Source: Roseibium denhamense (GTDB lineage: Bacteria > Pseudomonadota > Alphaproteobacteria > Rhizobiales > Stappiaceae). Taken from it: 64,000 nucleotides of DNA. The notes beneath the pieces were generated by a model. The model was not told the DNA's origin. It did no database searches and was given only the letters and a program-made list of their open reading frames with translations. The number at the start of each line of letters is the position of its first letter. Position 1 is the stretch's first letter. Position numbers and translations under genes: made by a program. The stretch is taken from positions 1-64,000 of the forward strand of contig NZ_SMLZ01000100.1 in NCBI RefSeq assembly GCF_009711415.1, in the 5' to 3' direction. Shown here in pieces: positions 38,468 through 47,595 of this stretch.

Positions 38468-39454
38468 ATGGCGAAAAAGAAGCCCGTCGTTGTCGTGACC
38501 CGGAAGCTTCCCGATGTTGTCGAGACCCGGATGCGTGAGTTGTTTGAAACACGGCTCAACGAACATGACCGGCCTTTTAGCCAGGCAGAGTTGGTGGAGG
38601 CTGTCAGATCAGCCGACGTGCTGGTGCCCACAGTGACCGACAGGGTCGATTCCTCGGTCCTGTCCCAAGCCGGCGAAAACCTGAAATTGATCGCCAATTT
38701 CGGCAATGGTGTCGACAATATTGATGTTGTGACGGCCAACAACCGCGGCATCAATGTAACGAACACGCCGGGCGTCCTGACGGAGGACACCGCCGACATG
38801 ACAATGGCGTTAATGCTTGCTGTCCCGCGGCGGCTGGCCACGGGAATAGGGGCCCTTGGGTCCGGTGAGTGGTCCGGCTGGTCACCAACATGGATGCTTG
38901 GCCACCGGATTTGGGGAAAGCGTCTCGGCATTATTGGAATGGGCCGGATCGGTCAGGCCGTTGCGCGCCGGGCCAAGGCATTCGGCATGTCGATCCACTA
39001 CCATAATCGCCGCCGGGTACCGGCCGAGATCGAAGAGGGCCTGGAGGCCACCTACTGGGAAAGTCTTGATCAAATGCTGGCGCGCATGGATGTGGTTTCT
39101 ATTCATTGCCCGCACACGCCTGGTACTTTCCATCTGCTCTCGGCCAGGCGCTTGAAGCTGATGAAAAAGGACGCCTATGTGGTGAACACCGCGCGCGGCG
39201 AGGTCATCGACGAAAATGCCCTTATCCGCATGCTGGAAGCTGAAGAACTGGCAGGCGCCGGTCTTGATGTGTTTGAGCATGAGCCTGCGGTCAATCCGAA
39301 GCTCGTCAAGCTCGAGAATGTGGTTCTCCTGCCGCATATGGGTTCGGCAACCATCGAAGGCCGGATTGAGATGGGCGAGAAGGTCATTATCAACATCAAG
39401 ACCTTCATGGACGGCCACCGCCCGCCGGATCGCGTTCTTCCGTCGATGCTTTGA
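38468..39454 (+). CDS. D-isomer 2-hydroxyacid dehydrogenase (glyoxylate/hydroxypyruvate reductase type)
   Basis: This 328-residue NAD(P)-dependent dehydrogenase has the Rossmann motif RLGIIGMGRIGQAVARR, the catalytic Arg region VVNTARGEVIDENAL, the Glu region AGAGLDVFEHEP and the catalytic His in LLPHMGSATIE. It is closest to the GyaR glyoxylate reductase group by overall pattern; the true substrate (glyoxylate, hydroxypyruvate or another 2-keto acid) cannot be assigned. AAAGG precedes the ATG, and a strong terminator follows. Confidence 0.9.
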   Translation: MAKKKPVVVVTRKLPDVVETRMRELFETRLNEHDRPFSQAELVEAVRSADVLVPTVTDRVDSSVLSQAGENLKLIANFGNGVDNIDVVTANNRGINVTNTPGVLTEDTADMTMALMLAVPRRLATGIGALGSGEWSGWSPTWMLGHRIWGKRLGIIGMGRIGQAVARRAKAFGMSIHYHNRRRVPAEIEEGLEATYWESLDQMLARMDVVSIHCPHTPGTFHLLSARRLKLMKKDAYVVNTARGEVIDENALIRMLEAEELAGAGLDVFEHEPAVNPKLVKLENVVLLPHMGSATIEGRIEMGEKVIINIKTFMDGHRPPDRVLPSML

Positions 39455-39476
39455 TGTTTTTCAGAATTAAAAGTTC

Positions 39477-39504
39477 AACCCCGGCCCAGCGCCGGGGTTT
39501 TTGT
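39477..39504 (+). terminator. Terminator of the 2-hydroxyacid dehydrogenase gene
   Basis: A 9-bp GC-rich stem (39477-39485 with 39491-39499) is followed by TTTTTGTTTT on the plus strand. The rest of the gap to dnaQ (to 39663) shows no gene. Confidence 0.88.
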
Positions 39505-39663
39505 TTTGGAATGGGCACTTGACGGATGCACCAGCGCGACTTCTGTCGAGGTAATTACGTTGGTCACAGCTCAAGGCCGACATGGAAAAAAGAGAGGGTA
39601 GTAGCCTAGCAACCCAGATTATTCAGGAGGATAATCAACACAGGCGTTAGTTCGAGATCCCGC

Positions 39664-40386
39664 TCACCCTCCGTATTTCTTCCAAAGCGCGTCGTCGCCC
39701 ATGCCTTCAATAAAGGCCTGATGGGCTGACAGTTCATGATTTTGTATGAGCGGTTGAAGCGGCGCGGATCTTTGCGCTGCGTTGAATGGGCCGAGTTTTC
39801 CATATTCGCCGGCGCTGGTACCCTCTGACGTGGCACCGCTGATCTCTGCATCCGGCGACAGATCAAGGCCGGTTTGACGGCCGCCAATCAGCTCCAGATA
39901 GACTTCCGCCAGGATTTCCGCGTCAAGAAGCGCGCCATGCTTTACCCGTTTGGAATTGTCGATGCCATAACGCGAACACAGCGCATCGAGCGAATTCGGG
40001 CCGCTTGGGTGCTTTCGGCGCGCAAGATCGAGCGTATCCAAAACCTGATCATTTGAGATGAGACGGCGGCCCGCCCGTTCAAGTTCCATATTGATGAAAC
40101 CCATGTCGAACGCGGCATTGTGGATGACCAGTGTCGCATCACCGACAAAATCCAAAAACGCGTCGGCCACCTGATCGAACAGCGGCTTGTCCGACAGGAA
40201 CTCTTCCGACAGCCCATGTACGCGAAACGCTTCTTCAGGCATATCCCGTTGCGGGTTGATGTAGACGTGGTAGCTCTTCCCGGTCGGAATGTGGTTCCAA
40301 AGCTCCACACCGCCGATTTCCACCAAGCGGTCGCCGCCACGCGGGTTCAAACCCGTCGTTTCCGTATCAAATGAGATTTCACGCAT
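39664..40386 (-). CDS. dnaQ: DNA polymerase III epsilon subunit DnaQ
   Basis: DnaQ is the 3'-5' proofreading exonuclease of the replicative polymerase. The 240-residue protein has Exo I (SFDTETTGLNP), Exo II (LVIHNAAFDMGFINMEL) and Exo III (KHGALLDAEILAEVYLEL) with the catalytic histidine, so it is the DEDDh type. The C-terminus (TFKAAQ-like region around NAAQRSAPLQPLIQ) corresponds to the polymerase-binding tail. The ATG at 40386 is used; the upstream frame to 40413 has no homology. It is the last gene of the leftward group ppsR-maf-aroE-coaE-dnaQ. Confidence 0.96.
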   Translation of the reverse strand: MREISFDTETTGLNPRGGDRLVEIGGVELWNHIPTGKSYHVYINPQRDMPEEAFRVHGLSEEFLSDKPLFDQVADAFLDFVGDATLVIHNAAFDMGFINMELERAGRRLISNDQVLDTLDLARRKHPSGPNSLDALCSRYGIDNSKRVKHGALLDAEILAEVYLELIGGRQTGLDLSPDAEISGATSEGTSAGEYGKLGPFNAAQRSAPLQPLIQNHELSAHQAFIEGMGDDALWKKYGG

Positions 40387-40470
40387 CTTCTTGCCTTTTC
40401 GCCTCGCTCCCACTGTGCAGGAGATGAGAGGTGAGGCAAGAAGGAGCGCGGCTTTTCCCCTACCTTCAGC

Positions 40471-41058
40471 TTAACCGCCCGGCGCCAGTGCTTTCAGAAT
40501 AGCCTTCACACTCCGGCGTGCCGGTTCCATGCCCAATCCGGTATCAATGAGAAAATGCGCGCCTTTGCGCTTTTCAATATCCGGCATCTGTTTGGCCAGG
40601 ATTGCATTGAACCGGTCTTCGGTCATTCCGGGCCGGGACAATACCCGTTCACGCTGTATGCTCGCATCCGCTGTAACGACGACCACGACGTCCGCGCGGT
40701 TTTCGCCTCCGGTTTCGAAGAGCAAGGGGATATCAAGGACAACAATCCTTTGGCGGTCAGAAGCCGCTTTTTTCAAGAACGCTTGTTCTTCCTCCTGCAC
40801 CAGCGGATGAACGATATCTTCAAGCCGTTTCATGGCGATAGCATTGCCGAGAACGTGCGCGGACAACTTCTTTCTATCAACCTGTCCGTTTTCAACCGTT
40901 CCCGGAAAGGCTGCCTCAATCAAAGGTGCCGCCCGCCCGCTGTAAAGCGTGTGCACCGTCTTGTCGGCATCGTGAACCGGCACACCAAGATTTGCGAACA
41001 TACCGGCTGTGGTGGACTTGCCCATGCCGATGGATCCGGTCAATCCAAGCTTGATCAA
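40471..41058 (-). CDS. coaE: Dephospho-CoA kinase CoaE
   Basis: CoaE phosphorylates dephospho-CoA to coenzyme A. The 195-residue P-loop kinase begins with LGLTGSIGMGKSTTAGMFA, followed by VHDADKTVHTLYSG and VLDIPLLFETGGE. Its ATG overlaps the aroE stop by four bases, indicating coupling. Confidence 0.97.
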   Translation of the reverse strand: MIKLGLTGSIGMGKSTTAGMFANLGVPVHDADKTVHTLYSGRAAPLIEAAFPGTVENGQVDRKKLSAHVLGNAIAMKRLEDIVHPLVQEEEQAFLKKAASDRQRIVVLDIPLLFETGGENRADVVVVVTADASIQRERVLSRPGMTEDRFNAILAKQMPDIEKRKGAHFLIDTGLGMEPARRSVKAILKALAPGG

Positions 41059-41903
41059 GGGGTCACTCCGAGATCGGCAAGAACAAGTTCGCGTAATTCC
41101 TTATCGACTTCTGGCCGAACGCCAAACCAGCGTTTAAATCCCGGCACCGCCTGGTGAAGCAGCATACCCAAGCCATCAACCGTTTTATTGCCGCGTTTTG
41201 TAGCCTGTTTGAGCAGGCCAGTCTCCAAAGGCGCATAGACGATATCGGTGACAAGCGCGGAGACCGGCAACGTATCAAGATCAATTTCCAGCGGTGCTTT
41301 TCCCGTCATGCCAAGCGCCGTAGTGTTCACCAGAAGATCTGCTTCTCCAAGAAGTGTCCCCAGCTTGTCCCAAGCATGGGCCTTTGTTCCTGAACCAAAC
41401 TGATCCTCGAGACTCTTGGCTTTTTCAAAGGTCCGATTGACGATATGCACCGTTGTGAATCCGCGGGAAAGCAAAGCCCAAATGATAGCCCGCGCCGCGC
41501 CGCCAGCGCCCAGAACGACAGCCGTTCCGCAAGCGGTATCCCAACCCGGCGCCAATTGATCCAGATTTCCCAAGAAACCAAGCCCATCGGTGTTTGCACC
41601 ACACAAAGCCCCGCTCTCGTCGAGCCAAAGTGTGTTGGCAGCACCCATGGCTTTGGCGGCGTCGTCCAAATGAGCGCAGGCTGCGGCTGCAACCTCTTTA
41701 TGAGGCACGGTCACATTTGCGCCAATCAATCCGGAGGCGGCAAAATCCTTGTAAAAGGCAGTGGCTGTTTCCGGTGGCACCGGTACCCGGCCATACTCTC
41801 CCTCAAGACCGTGTTTCTTGAGCCAATATCCATGCACCAGTGGAGACCGGGATTGATCGACCGGAAACCCAGTGATCGCCGCTTTTTTAGTATGTCCACT
41901 CAT
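41055..41903 (-). CDS. aroE: Shikimate dehydrogenase AroE
   Basis: AroE reduces 3-dehydroshikimate to shikimate with NADPH. The 282-residue protein has the shikimate-binding [16 protein letters not shown], the catalytic lysine in [13 protein letters not shown], the Rossmann block [12 protein letters not shown] and NRTFEKA for NADP. The start overlaps the maf stop by four bases. Confidence 0.97.
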   Translation of the reverse strand: MSGHTKKAAITGFPVDQSRSPLVHGYWLKKHGLEGEYGRVPVPPETATAFYKDFAASGLIGANVTVPHKEVAAAACAHLDDAAKAMGAANTLWLDESGALCGANTDGLGFLGNLDQLAPGWDTACGTAVVLGAGGAARAIIWALLSRGFTTVHIVNRTFEKAKSLEDQFGSGTKAHAWDKLGTLLGEADLLVNTTALGMTGKAPLEIDLDTLPVSALVTDIVYAPLETGLLKQATKRGNKTVDGLGMLLHQAVPGFKRWFGVRPEVDKELRELVLADLGVTP

Positions 41904-42491
41904 GCCTCAATCACTCCGAGCTCCCGCAGCTGCGCCAGCAGCGGCAACATTGGAAGGCCAAGGATGGTGAAATAGTCACCATTAATCTTTTCAAAGAGTT
42001 GCAGGCCCAACCCTTCCAGCTGATAGGCCCCGACACTCGACAAGACGCTGTCGCCAGCCTCGGCTAAGTAGTGGCCGACAAATGCCGGCGACAAGGTCCG
42101 CATGGTCAAGCGGGCAACCGACCTGACGCCAGATCGCTTCACCGCCTTTTGAAATCACAACAGCTGACAAGAGATCGTGGCTCTTGCCGGAGAATTCCAA
42201 GAGTTGGCGGCGCGCGGCTTCCATATCTTCTGGTTTGGTGCGGCGTTCGCCCTCAAAGGCGAGTATCTGATCCGCACCAACCACAAGATCATTGGGGCGG
42301 CGGGCGCTCACATCATTGGCCTTGGCTTCCGCTAACACACTGGCTAGGTCTTCTGGCGGAAACCCGGCTTTCAGCAGCGGTTCTTCCACCGAGCGCTCAT
42401 CTACACTTGCTGGATCAACATCGAATTGAAGGCCGGCGTTTTTCATCAACTCAGCGCGAATTCTGCTGCCGCTCGCCAAAACCAGTGCCAT
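41900..42491 (-). pseudogene. maf: Maf family nucleotide pyrophosphatase, frameshifted
   Basis: Two frames together make one Maf protein of about 197 residues: 42491 down to about 42120 gives LVLASGSRIRAELMKNAG, VVGADQILAFEG and [23 protein letters not shown], and the other frame from about 42115 to 41900 gives [22 protein letters not shown] and [30 protein letters not shown]. The shift falls at 42116-42119, between the codons for VAL of WRQV and ALA of ARLTMR. Family spacing suggests two bases missing there; one extra base is the alternative. Intact Maf proteins hydrolyse non-canonical or modified nucleotides. It may be a sequencing error or a real lesion. The reading direction and overlaps with aroE are otherwise normal. 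Confidence 0.85.
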
Positions 42492-42519
42492 AGAAGCCTC
42501 TTGATACGTTTCGTTTTAA

Positions 42520-43368
42520 TTAGTGTGATCCGGAATTATCCCGGGTGGCTTTGAAGTCTTTGAACAAGGTCAAGATCTCAGCCGCCGTTTCCTCGATTGA
42601 CCGGCGCGTGACATCAATGAGTGGCCAGTTCTGTTCGGTTCATAGTCGGCGCGTCATGTTTATTTCGCGGGAGATCTCTTTCCGGTCAACATACTGATCA
42701 TTATAACCTTCTGAATTTAATGATAAAACTCTGTTCCTACGAATTTGCTGAATACGTTCAGCGGACGCAATCAATCCAACAACCATCGGCTTTTTCAAAG
42801 ACATGACATGATCCGGCAAAGAAATGTTCGGCACCAGTGGCACATTGGCGGCCTTGATCCCGCGGTTCGCGAGATAAATGCAGGTCGGTGTCTTTGAGGT
42901 TCTCGAAATTCCCAGAAGGACGATGTCAGCGGATTCAAGGTCGTCCCAGATCTGCCCGTCGTCATGCATCATGGTGTAATTCAGCGCTTCCATACGGCTG
43001 AAATATTCCGCGTCCATTTCATGCTGGCCGCCAATCCGGTGGGTCTGTGTAACGTTCAGATAGGATTGAAACACCGCGAACACCGGATCCAGAATATTGA
43101 CGAAGGGCGTGCCCAATTCGCGGCATTTCTGTTCCAGTCTCTGCGCAATCTCCTCGTCGACCAAAGTGTAGAGAACAATCCCCGGCGCTTTTTCGATTTC
43201 GCTGATCACCCGGTCGAGCTGTTTCTGCGAGCGGACTAACGGATAAACATGCTCGATTTCCTGGACATTTTCGTATTGAACCGTGGCAGCCCGCGCCACG
43301 GTCATGAGAGTTTCGCCAGTGGAATCCGAGACAAGATGGAGATGAAAATAGTGTCTCGGCTTATTCAC
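42520..43368 (-). pseudogene. ppsR: PEP synthase/PPDK regulatory protein (PpsR, DUF299), interrupted by an in-frame TGA
   Basis: The protein is the bifunctional kinase/pyrophosphorylase that regulates PEP synthase or pyruvate phosphate dikinase. The frame from 43368 has FHLHLVSDSTGETL, the P-loop-like LLGISRTSKTPTCIYLANRG, and ASAERIQQIRRNRVLSL, but it meets TGA at 42640-42642 after 242 residues. The same frame continues for 39 more residues with the family's conserved NWPLIDVTRRSIEETAAEIL and ends at TAA 42520-42522. The whole would be about 282 residues, the normal size. The strictly conserved DVTRRSIEETA is therefore cut off as read. Cause: sequencing error, recent nonsense mutation, or recoding. 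It lies directly left of the putative origin. Confidence 0.85.
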
Positions 43369-43456
43369 TGTGTCATCCCCAGCCTTGTTGATGTTTTGGG
43401 AGTTACGGTCACTGGCTTCTGCCTAGCACGAATTTATGCCCGCTCCGCCGAATTTA

Positions 43457-43471
43457 TTAACAATGTCTAAA
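43457..43471. promoter_or_regulatory. CtrA-like site in the putative origin
   Basis: TTAA-N7-TAAA, one base from the CtrA consensus TTAA-N7-TTAA. CtrA represses initiation in Caulobacter by binding such sites in the origin. Assignment here is by motif only. Confidence 0.45.
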
Positions 43472-43565
43472 CGCGCGGATATCGATCCCGGAACGGTTGT
43501 GGGTTGATGGGGATCAACATGAGCGCTGTGACATTTCGACAGGCTATCCACCAACGCCCAATTTC

Positions 43566-43580
43566 TTAACGAAAGGTAAA
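43566..43580. promoter_or_regulatory. Second CtrA-like site in the putative origin
   Basis: TTAA-N7-TAAA again, with the same single deviation from consensus as the site at 43457, about 109 bases away. Recurrence in one gap strengthens both. Confidence 0.45.
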
Positions 43581-43693
43581 CAGGTTTCTAAATCGCTGTA
43601 ATTACCGGCAAATTTTTGTTATCGACTCCTGGGGAGGAGTTTACGTGTTTTCAACGCCGGATTTTTCCCAAAAGAGATATTGGAGTGATGGAT

Positions 43694-43702
43694 TGTGGAT
43701 GA
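43694..43702 (-). promoter_or_regulatory. DnaA box in the putative origin
   Basis: On the minus strand the 9-mer reads TCATCCACA, one base from the TTATCCACA consensus and also one from the Caulobacter TGATCCACA type. It lies 24 bases from the AT-rich run. Confidence 0.55.
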
Positions 43703-43793
43703 AAAAGGATCCCGGTAATCCACTCTCTAATATAAAAAACAGATTCAAATATAGAATCTTATTAGATTTGAAATGTGGGAAAGGCGCGACCGT

Positions 43794-44822
43794 ATGGAAT
43801 CCAAAGACAGAGCCGTAATGCGGGTTCTCTCAGGTGAAAAAATCTGGCCACCCCCCATCTGGATGATGCGTCAGGCAGGCCGTTATCTCCCCGAATACCG
43901 GGAAGTTCGCGCAAAGGCGAAAAACTTTCTCGATTTCTGTTACTCCCCAGATCTTGCAACTGAAGTCACGCTCCAGCCGATCCGCCGGTATGGTTTTGAT
44001 GCAAGCATCTTGTTTTCGGACATCTTCGTCGTACCGGACGCCATCGGATATCCGGTCAGATTTGAAGAAGGGCGCGGACCTGTTCTGGAACCTCTTTCAT
44101 CTGAATTGATCGATCGTCTTGAGCAGGATAGGGCCGAAGATCACCTCAAACCGGTCATAGAGACGGTTTCACGGCTTCGGGCGGAGCTGCCTGAGGAAAC
44201 TACTCTTCTCGGCTTTTGCGGGGCTTGCTGGACGGTCGCCTGTTATTCGGTCGCCGGACACACCACCCAGGACCAGGTGGCCGCACGCGTTGGTGCTTAC
44301 AAAGACCCGGATCTAATGCAGCGCTTCATCGATGAACTGGTGACAGCGTCGATTTCCTATCTGATCAGGCAATTGGATGCGGGCGCCGATGCGCTTCAGA
44401 TCTTTGATACCTGGGCAGGTGTTTTGGATGATGCCGGATTTCAGCGCTGGTGCATTGAACCAACGCGCAAGATAGTCGACGGCGTAAAAGCAGCCCGGCC
44501 TGGTGCCAAGATCATCGGTTTCCCCAAAGCCTCATCAGCCAGGATGGATGCTTATATCAAGGGAACGGGTGTTGATGCTGTCGGGTTTGATTGGACAGCA
44601 CCGGATCATCGTGCATTGGAAATCCAGAAACAGGTTCCGATCCAAGGCAATCTGGATCCGATGCGGCTCGTTGCCGGCGGCAAGGCATTGGAAGACGGTG
44701 TAGGCCACATCCTGAAGACGTTCGACAAAGGTCCGTTCATCTTCAATCTCGGACATGGTGTCACGCCAGATGCCGATCCTGAGAATGTTGCACGCATGGT
44801 TGAGATGGTGAAGAGGGGCTAG
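43794..44822 (+). CDS. hemE: Uroporphyrinogen decarboxylase HemE
   Basis: HemE removes four carboxyl groups from uroporphyrinogen III to give coproporphyrinogen III in heme synthesis. The 342-residue protein has the substrate loop MMRQAGRYLPEYR, GFCGACWTVACY and the C-terminal NLGHGVTPDADPENV. The ATG at 43794 has GGAAAGG about nine bases upstream; an ATG at 43773 is weaker. It opens the rightward gene series from the putative origin. Confidence 0.97.
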   Translation: MESKDRAVMRVLSGEKIWPPPIWMMRQAGRYLPEYREVRAKAKNFLDFCYSPDLATEVTLQPIRRYGFDASILFSDIFVVPDAIGYPVRFEEGRGPVLEPLSSELIDRLEQDRAEDHLKPVIETVSRLRAELPEETTLLGFCGACWTVACYSVAGHTTQDQVAARVGAYKDPDLMQRFIDELVTASISYLIRQLDAGADALQIFDTWAGVLDDAGFQRWCIEPTRKIVDGVKAARPGAKIIGFPKASSARMDAYIKGTGVDAVGFDWTAPDHRALEIQKQVPIQGNLDPMRLVAGGKALEDGVGHILKTFDKGPFIFNLGHGVTPDADPENVARMVEMVKRG

Positions 44823-44825
44823 CCC

Positions 44826-45254
44826 ATGGATCTTTATCTTTGGGTGAAGGCGATCCACGTCATTTCCATTATCGCGTGGATGGCCGGCTTGTTGTATTTA
44901 CCGCGGCTGTTTGTCTACCACGTAGACGCAGAGGTTGGCTCGGTCCAATCGGAAACGTTCAAGGTGATGGAACGCCGGCTCTTGAAGGCGATCATGACAC
45001 CGGCCATGATCGCCTCATGGGTGTTTGGTCTTTGGACCGCCTATGAACTCAATGCCTGGAGCGACGGCTGGTTCCACGCCAAGCTTCTCCTGGTTTTCAT
45101 CATGTCTGGATTTCACGGGCATTTAGCGAAATGCGTCAAGACCTTCGCAGCCGATCAAAACACCCGGTCCACCCGCTATTTCCGGATGATCAATGAAGTA
45201 CCCACGGTCATTATGATCGTTGTGGTTATCATGGTAATCGTTAAACCATTCTGA
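44826..45254 (+). CDS. hemJ: Protoporphyrinogen oxidase HemJ
   Basis: HemJ is the heme-containing membrane enzyme that oxidises protoporphyrinogen IX in bacteria lacking HemG/HemY. The 142-residue protein has four membrane helices. The first carries the conserved histidine in VKAIHVISIIAWMAGLLYLPRLFVYH, and a later one the motif FHAKLLLVFIMSGFHGHL. It starts three bases after hemE and shares its pathway, so the two are clearly co-transcribed. Confidence 0.93.
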   Translation: MDLYLWVKAIHVISIIAWMAGLLYLPRLFVYHVDAEVGSVQSETFKVMERRLLKAIMTPAMIASWVFGLWTAYELNAWSDGWFHAKLLLVFIMSGFHGHLAKCVKTFAADQNTRSTRYFRMINEVPTVIMIVVVIMVIVKPF

Positions 45255-45272
45255 CGGGTTATTGATCCTCAA

Positions 45273-45315
45273 GGGCCGCCAGACATAGCGGCGGCCCCTA
45301 GCAAGTTTCTATTTA
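45273..45315 (+). terminator. Possible terminator after hemJ
   Basis: An 8-bp all-GC stem (45273-45280 with 45290-45297) is followed by a loose T-rich stretch (TTTCTATTTATTTT) rather than a clean T-run. The rest of the gap to rho (to 45535) is probably its leader, with no feature I can name. Confidence 0.5.
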
Positions 45316-45535
45316 TTTTGCTCACAAAATCGGCAGAATTCCGGGCTTGCGATTCAAAGGAAAACGACGTATCGTTTGGCCCACTTCAAAGCGTAGATGT
45401 CTGAGTAGAATAGTATCGGCATCAGACGCATAATCTGGACACATCTAAACGTCTTTCAGATTTTCTGGCCCGGGTTTAAAGCGGTCCAGAGCCACTCTCC
45501 GAACAAGTATCCCATAACACCTTCACCCCAACTCG

Positions 45536-46801
45536 ATGCGGGCAATGAAACTTAAAGATCTAAAAGAAAAAACACCGACAGAACTGCTCCAATTTGCTGA
45601 AGAGCTGGAAGTCGAAAACGCCAGCACCATGCGCAAGCAGGAGCTGATGTTCGCAATCCTTAAAAACCTGGCAGCACAAGACATCGACATCATCGGCGAA
45701 GGTGTCGTTGAAGTGCTGCAAGACGGTTTTGGCTTCTTGAGGTCTCCGGATGCGAACTATCTGCCAGGCCCGGACGACATCTATGTCTCACCATCGCAGA
45801 TCCGCCGCTTTTCTCTCAGAACCGGCGACACGGTCGAGGGACAGATCCGGAGCCCGAAAGAGGGCGAGCGGTATTTTGCGCTGCTCAAGGTCAACACGAT
45901 CAATTTCGAAGATCCTGAAAAAGCCCGTCACAAGGTCCATTTCGACAATCTTACGCCGCTGTATCCGGATGAAAAATTCAAGATGGAGATTGAGGATCCA
46001 ACGGCGAAGGATCTTTCGTCCCGGGTTATCGATCTGGTCGCACCGCTGGGTAAAGGCCAACGCGGGCTCATCACCGCGCCGCCGCGGACAGGTAAAACCG
46101 TCTTTCTCCAGAATATCGCCAAATCCATCACCACCAATCACCCGGAATGCTATCTCATCGTTCTTCTGATCGATGAGCGTCCGGAAGAAGTGACCGACAT
46201 GCAGCGGACCGTTGATGGTGAGGTGGTCTCCTCGACATTTGACGAACCGGCTTCGCGTCACGTTCAGGTCGCTGAAATGGTGATCGAAAAGGCAAAGCGG
46301 CTCGTGGAACATGGCCGAGACGTTGTCATTCTGCTGGACTCCATCACCCGCCTGGGCCGGGCGTACAACACAGTTGTTCCGTCCTCTGGTAAGGTTCTTA
46401 CAGGCGGTGTGGATGCAAATGCCCTGCAACGCCCGAAACGGTTCTTTGGTGCGGCCCGGAACATTGAGCAGGGTGGCTCTTTGACCATCATCGCGACAGC
46501 GCTGATCGATACCGGCAGCCGCATGGATGAGGTGATCTTTGAGGAGTTCAAGGGAACGGGTAACTCCGAGATTATCCTCGACCGGAAAATCTCCGACAAG
46601 CGTGTTTACCCGGCAATCGACATCCAGCGCTCCGGAACCCGTAAGGAAGAGTTGCTTGTTCCTGCCGAGCGTCTCAAGAAGACTTTTGTGCTCCGCCGGA
46701 TCCTCAACCCGATGGGGACCGTGGATGCTGTTGAGTTCCTGCTCGACAAGCTCAAACAGACGAAGTCCAACGATGATTTCTTCGACAGCATGAACACTTA
46801 A
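45536..46801 (+). CDS. rho: Transcription termination factor Rho
   Basis: Rho is the hexameric RNA helicase that ends untranslated transcripts. The 421-residue protein has the N-terminal helix bundle ([22 protein letters not shown]), the RNA-binding cold-shock-like domain ([23 protein letters not shown]) and the ATPase with Walker [13 protein letters not shown] and Walker [15 protein letters not shown]. The ATG at 45536 matches the alphaproteobacterial N-terminus M-x-x-MKL. Confidence 0.98.
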   Translation: MRAMKLKDLKEKTPTELLQFAEELEVENASTMRKQELMFAILKNLAAQDIDIIGEGVVEVLQDGFGFLRSPDANYLPGPDDIYVSPSQIRRFSLRTGDTVEGQIRSPKEGERYFALLKVNTINFEDPEKARHKVHFDNLTPLYPDEKFKMEIEDPTAKDLSSRVIDLVAPLGKGQRGLITAPPRTGKTVFLQNIAKSITTNHPECYLIVLLIDERPEEVTDMQRTVDGEVVSSTFDEPASRHVQVAEMVIEKAKRLVEHGRDVVILLDSITRLGRAYNTVVPSSGKVLTGGVDANALQRPKRFFGAARNIEQGGSLTIIATALIDTGSRMDEVIFEEFKGTGNSEIILDRKISDKRVYPAIDIQRSGTRKEELLVPAERLKKTFVLRRILNPMGTVDAVEFLLDKLKQTKSNDDFFDSMNT

Positions 46802-46835
46802 AAAGTGAATGCGGAAATCAATCCGCGATATCAAG

Positions 46836-46868
46836 AGGCGCGACCCTTAGATGGTTGCGCCTTTTTTG
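46836..46868 (+). terminator. Terminator of rho
   Basis: A 10-base stem with one G-U pair (46836-46845 with 46853-46862) is followed by six T. It separates rho from the acetyltransferase. Confidence 0.85.
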
Positions 46869-46875
46869 TTTTCTA

Positions 46876-46891
46876 TGTTTCACGTGTATCG
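46876..46891. promoter_or_regulatory. parS-like site 1 (weak)
   Basis: This 16-mer differs from TGTTTCACGTGAAACA at three positions, all in the right arm. It lies between rho and the acetyltransferase gene and is the weakest-placed member of the cluster. Confidence 0.4.
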
Positions 46892-46915
46892 TATTTCGAT
46901 TCGGAAGCGGATTTT

Positions 46916-47482
46916 ATGTCTGACATTCTTTTGGAAACCAATCGGCTCATCTTGCGCAGCTGGCGGGATGACGACCTTGACCCTTTAGCTGAAATTTGTG
47001 CTGATCCAGAAGTCATGCGCTATTTTCCGGCAACCCTCAGCCGTGACGAAACAGCGGGTTTGATAAAATGGGCGCGCGACAAGACCAGCAAGGATGGGTT
47101 TTGTTTCGGCCCGGTTGAGACAAAGTCAGACGGAGCGTTTTTGGGATTTGTTGGTTTGAGTGTTCCGGATTACCCGAAACCTCTGCCTTTCTTTCCATGT
47201 GTCGAAGTGGGGTGGCGTTTGAAACGCTCTGCCTGGGGCATGGGTTATGCGAGCGAAGCCGCAAGAGAGTGGATTCGATTCGGTTTTGAAACCATCGGTC
47301 TGAAAGAAATCGTGTCCTTCACCACAGTCACAAATACCCCGTCGCGGCGTGTAATGGAACGGATTGGGATGACTTACAGCCCATCTGAAGACTTTCAACA
47401 CCCGATGCTGAACGCAGATCATCCGCTTTCCAATCATGTGCTCTACCGGCTGTCGAAATCATCCAGGGATAAGCAAAGGTGA
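46916..47482 (+). CDS. GNAT acetyltransferase (RimJ/RimL type)
   Basis: This 188-residue acetyltransferase has ETNRLILRSWRDDDLDPLAEI at the start, VGWRLKRSAWGMGYASEAARE as acetyl-CoA site and FTTVTNTPSRRVMERIGM. It resembles ribosomal-protein acetyltransferases, but the substrate is unknown. The ATG at 46916 is chosen as the first in alignment; the frame upstream is intergenic and contains a parS-like site. It interrupts the usual rho-mnmE neighbourhood. Confidence 0.88.
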   Translation: MSDILLETNRLILRSWRDDDLDPLAEICADPEVMRYFPATLSRDETAGLIKWARDKTSKDGFCFGPVETKSDGAFLGFVGLSVPDYPKPLPFFPCVEVGWRLKRSAWGMGYASEAAREWIRFGFETIGLKEIVSFTTVTNTPSRRVMERIGMTYSPSEDFQHPMLNADHPLSNHVLYRLSKSSRDKQR

Positions 47483-47518
47483 AAATCCGTAGATGAGTAG
47501 GGCGCTTATCCGCTCGTT

Positions 47519-47534
47519 TGATTCACGTGAAACA
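47519..47534. promoter_or_regulatory. parS-like site 2 with GANTC
   Basis: TGATTCACGTGAAACA has one mismatch to the alphaproteobacterial parS consensus, at position 3. That change creates GATTC at 47520-47524. Confidence 0.75.
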
Positions 47535-47579
47535 GGCATACATGCTGGCTTGAATATCCTTCGCGATTGCATTGCACGG

Positions 47580-47595
47580 TGTTTCACGTGAATCA
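47580..47595. promoter_or_regulatory. parS-like site 3 with GANTC
   Basis: TGTTTCACGTGAATCA has one mismatch to parS, at position 14. That change creates GAATC at 47590-47594. It is the mirror image of the change in site 2. Confidence 0.75.

Larger units (their letters stand above)
43369..43793. other. Candidate chromosomal replication origin (oriC)
   Basis: The 425-base gene-free gap between ppsR and hemE matches the position of oriC in Caulobacter crescentus (next to hemE) and Rickettsia. It holds a near-consensus DnaA box (43694-43702), weaker ones at 43544-43552 and 43716-43724, two CtrA-like sites, three GANTC sites (43624, 43742, 43754) and an AT-rich run at 43726-43775 that could unwind and also carry the hemE promoter. 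Genes on both sides point away from it, and parAB with parS sites lies 3-10 kb to the right. GC skew was not computed. Confidence 0.7.

Noticed and set aside
42640-42642. Selenocysteine codon in ppsR
   Set aside because: No convincing SECIS-like hairpin follows the TGA and no selenoprotein genes are in the window; error or nonsense mutation is simpler.
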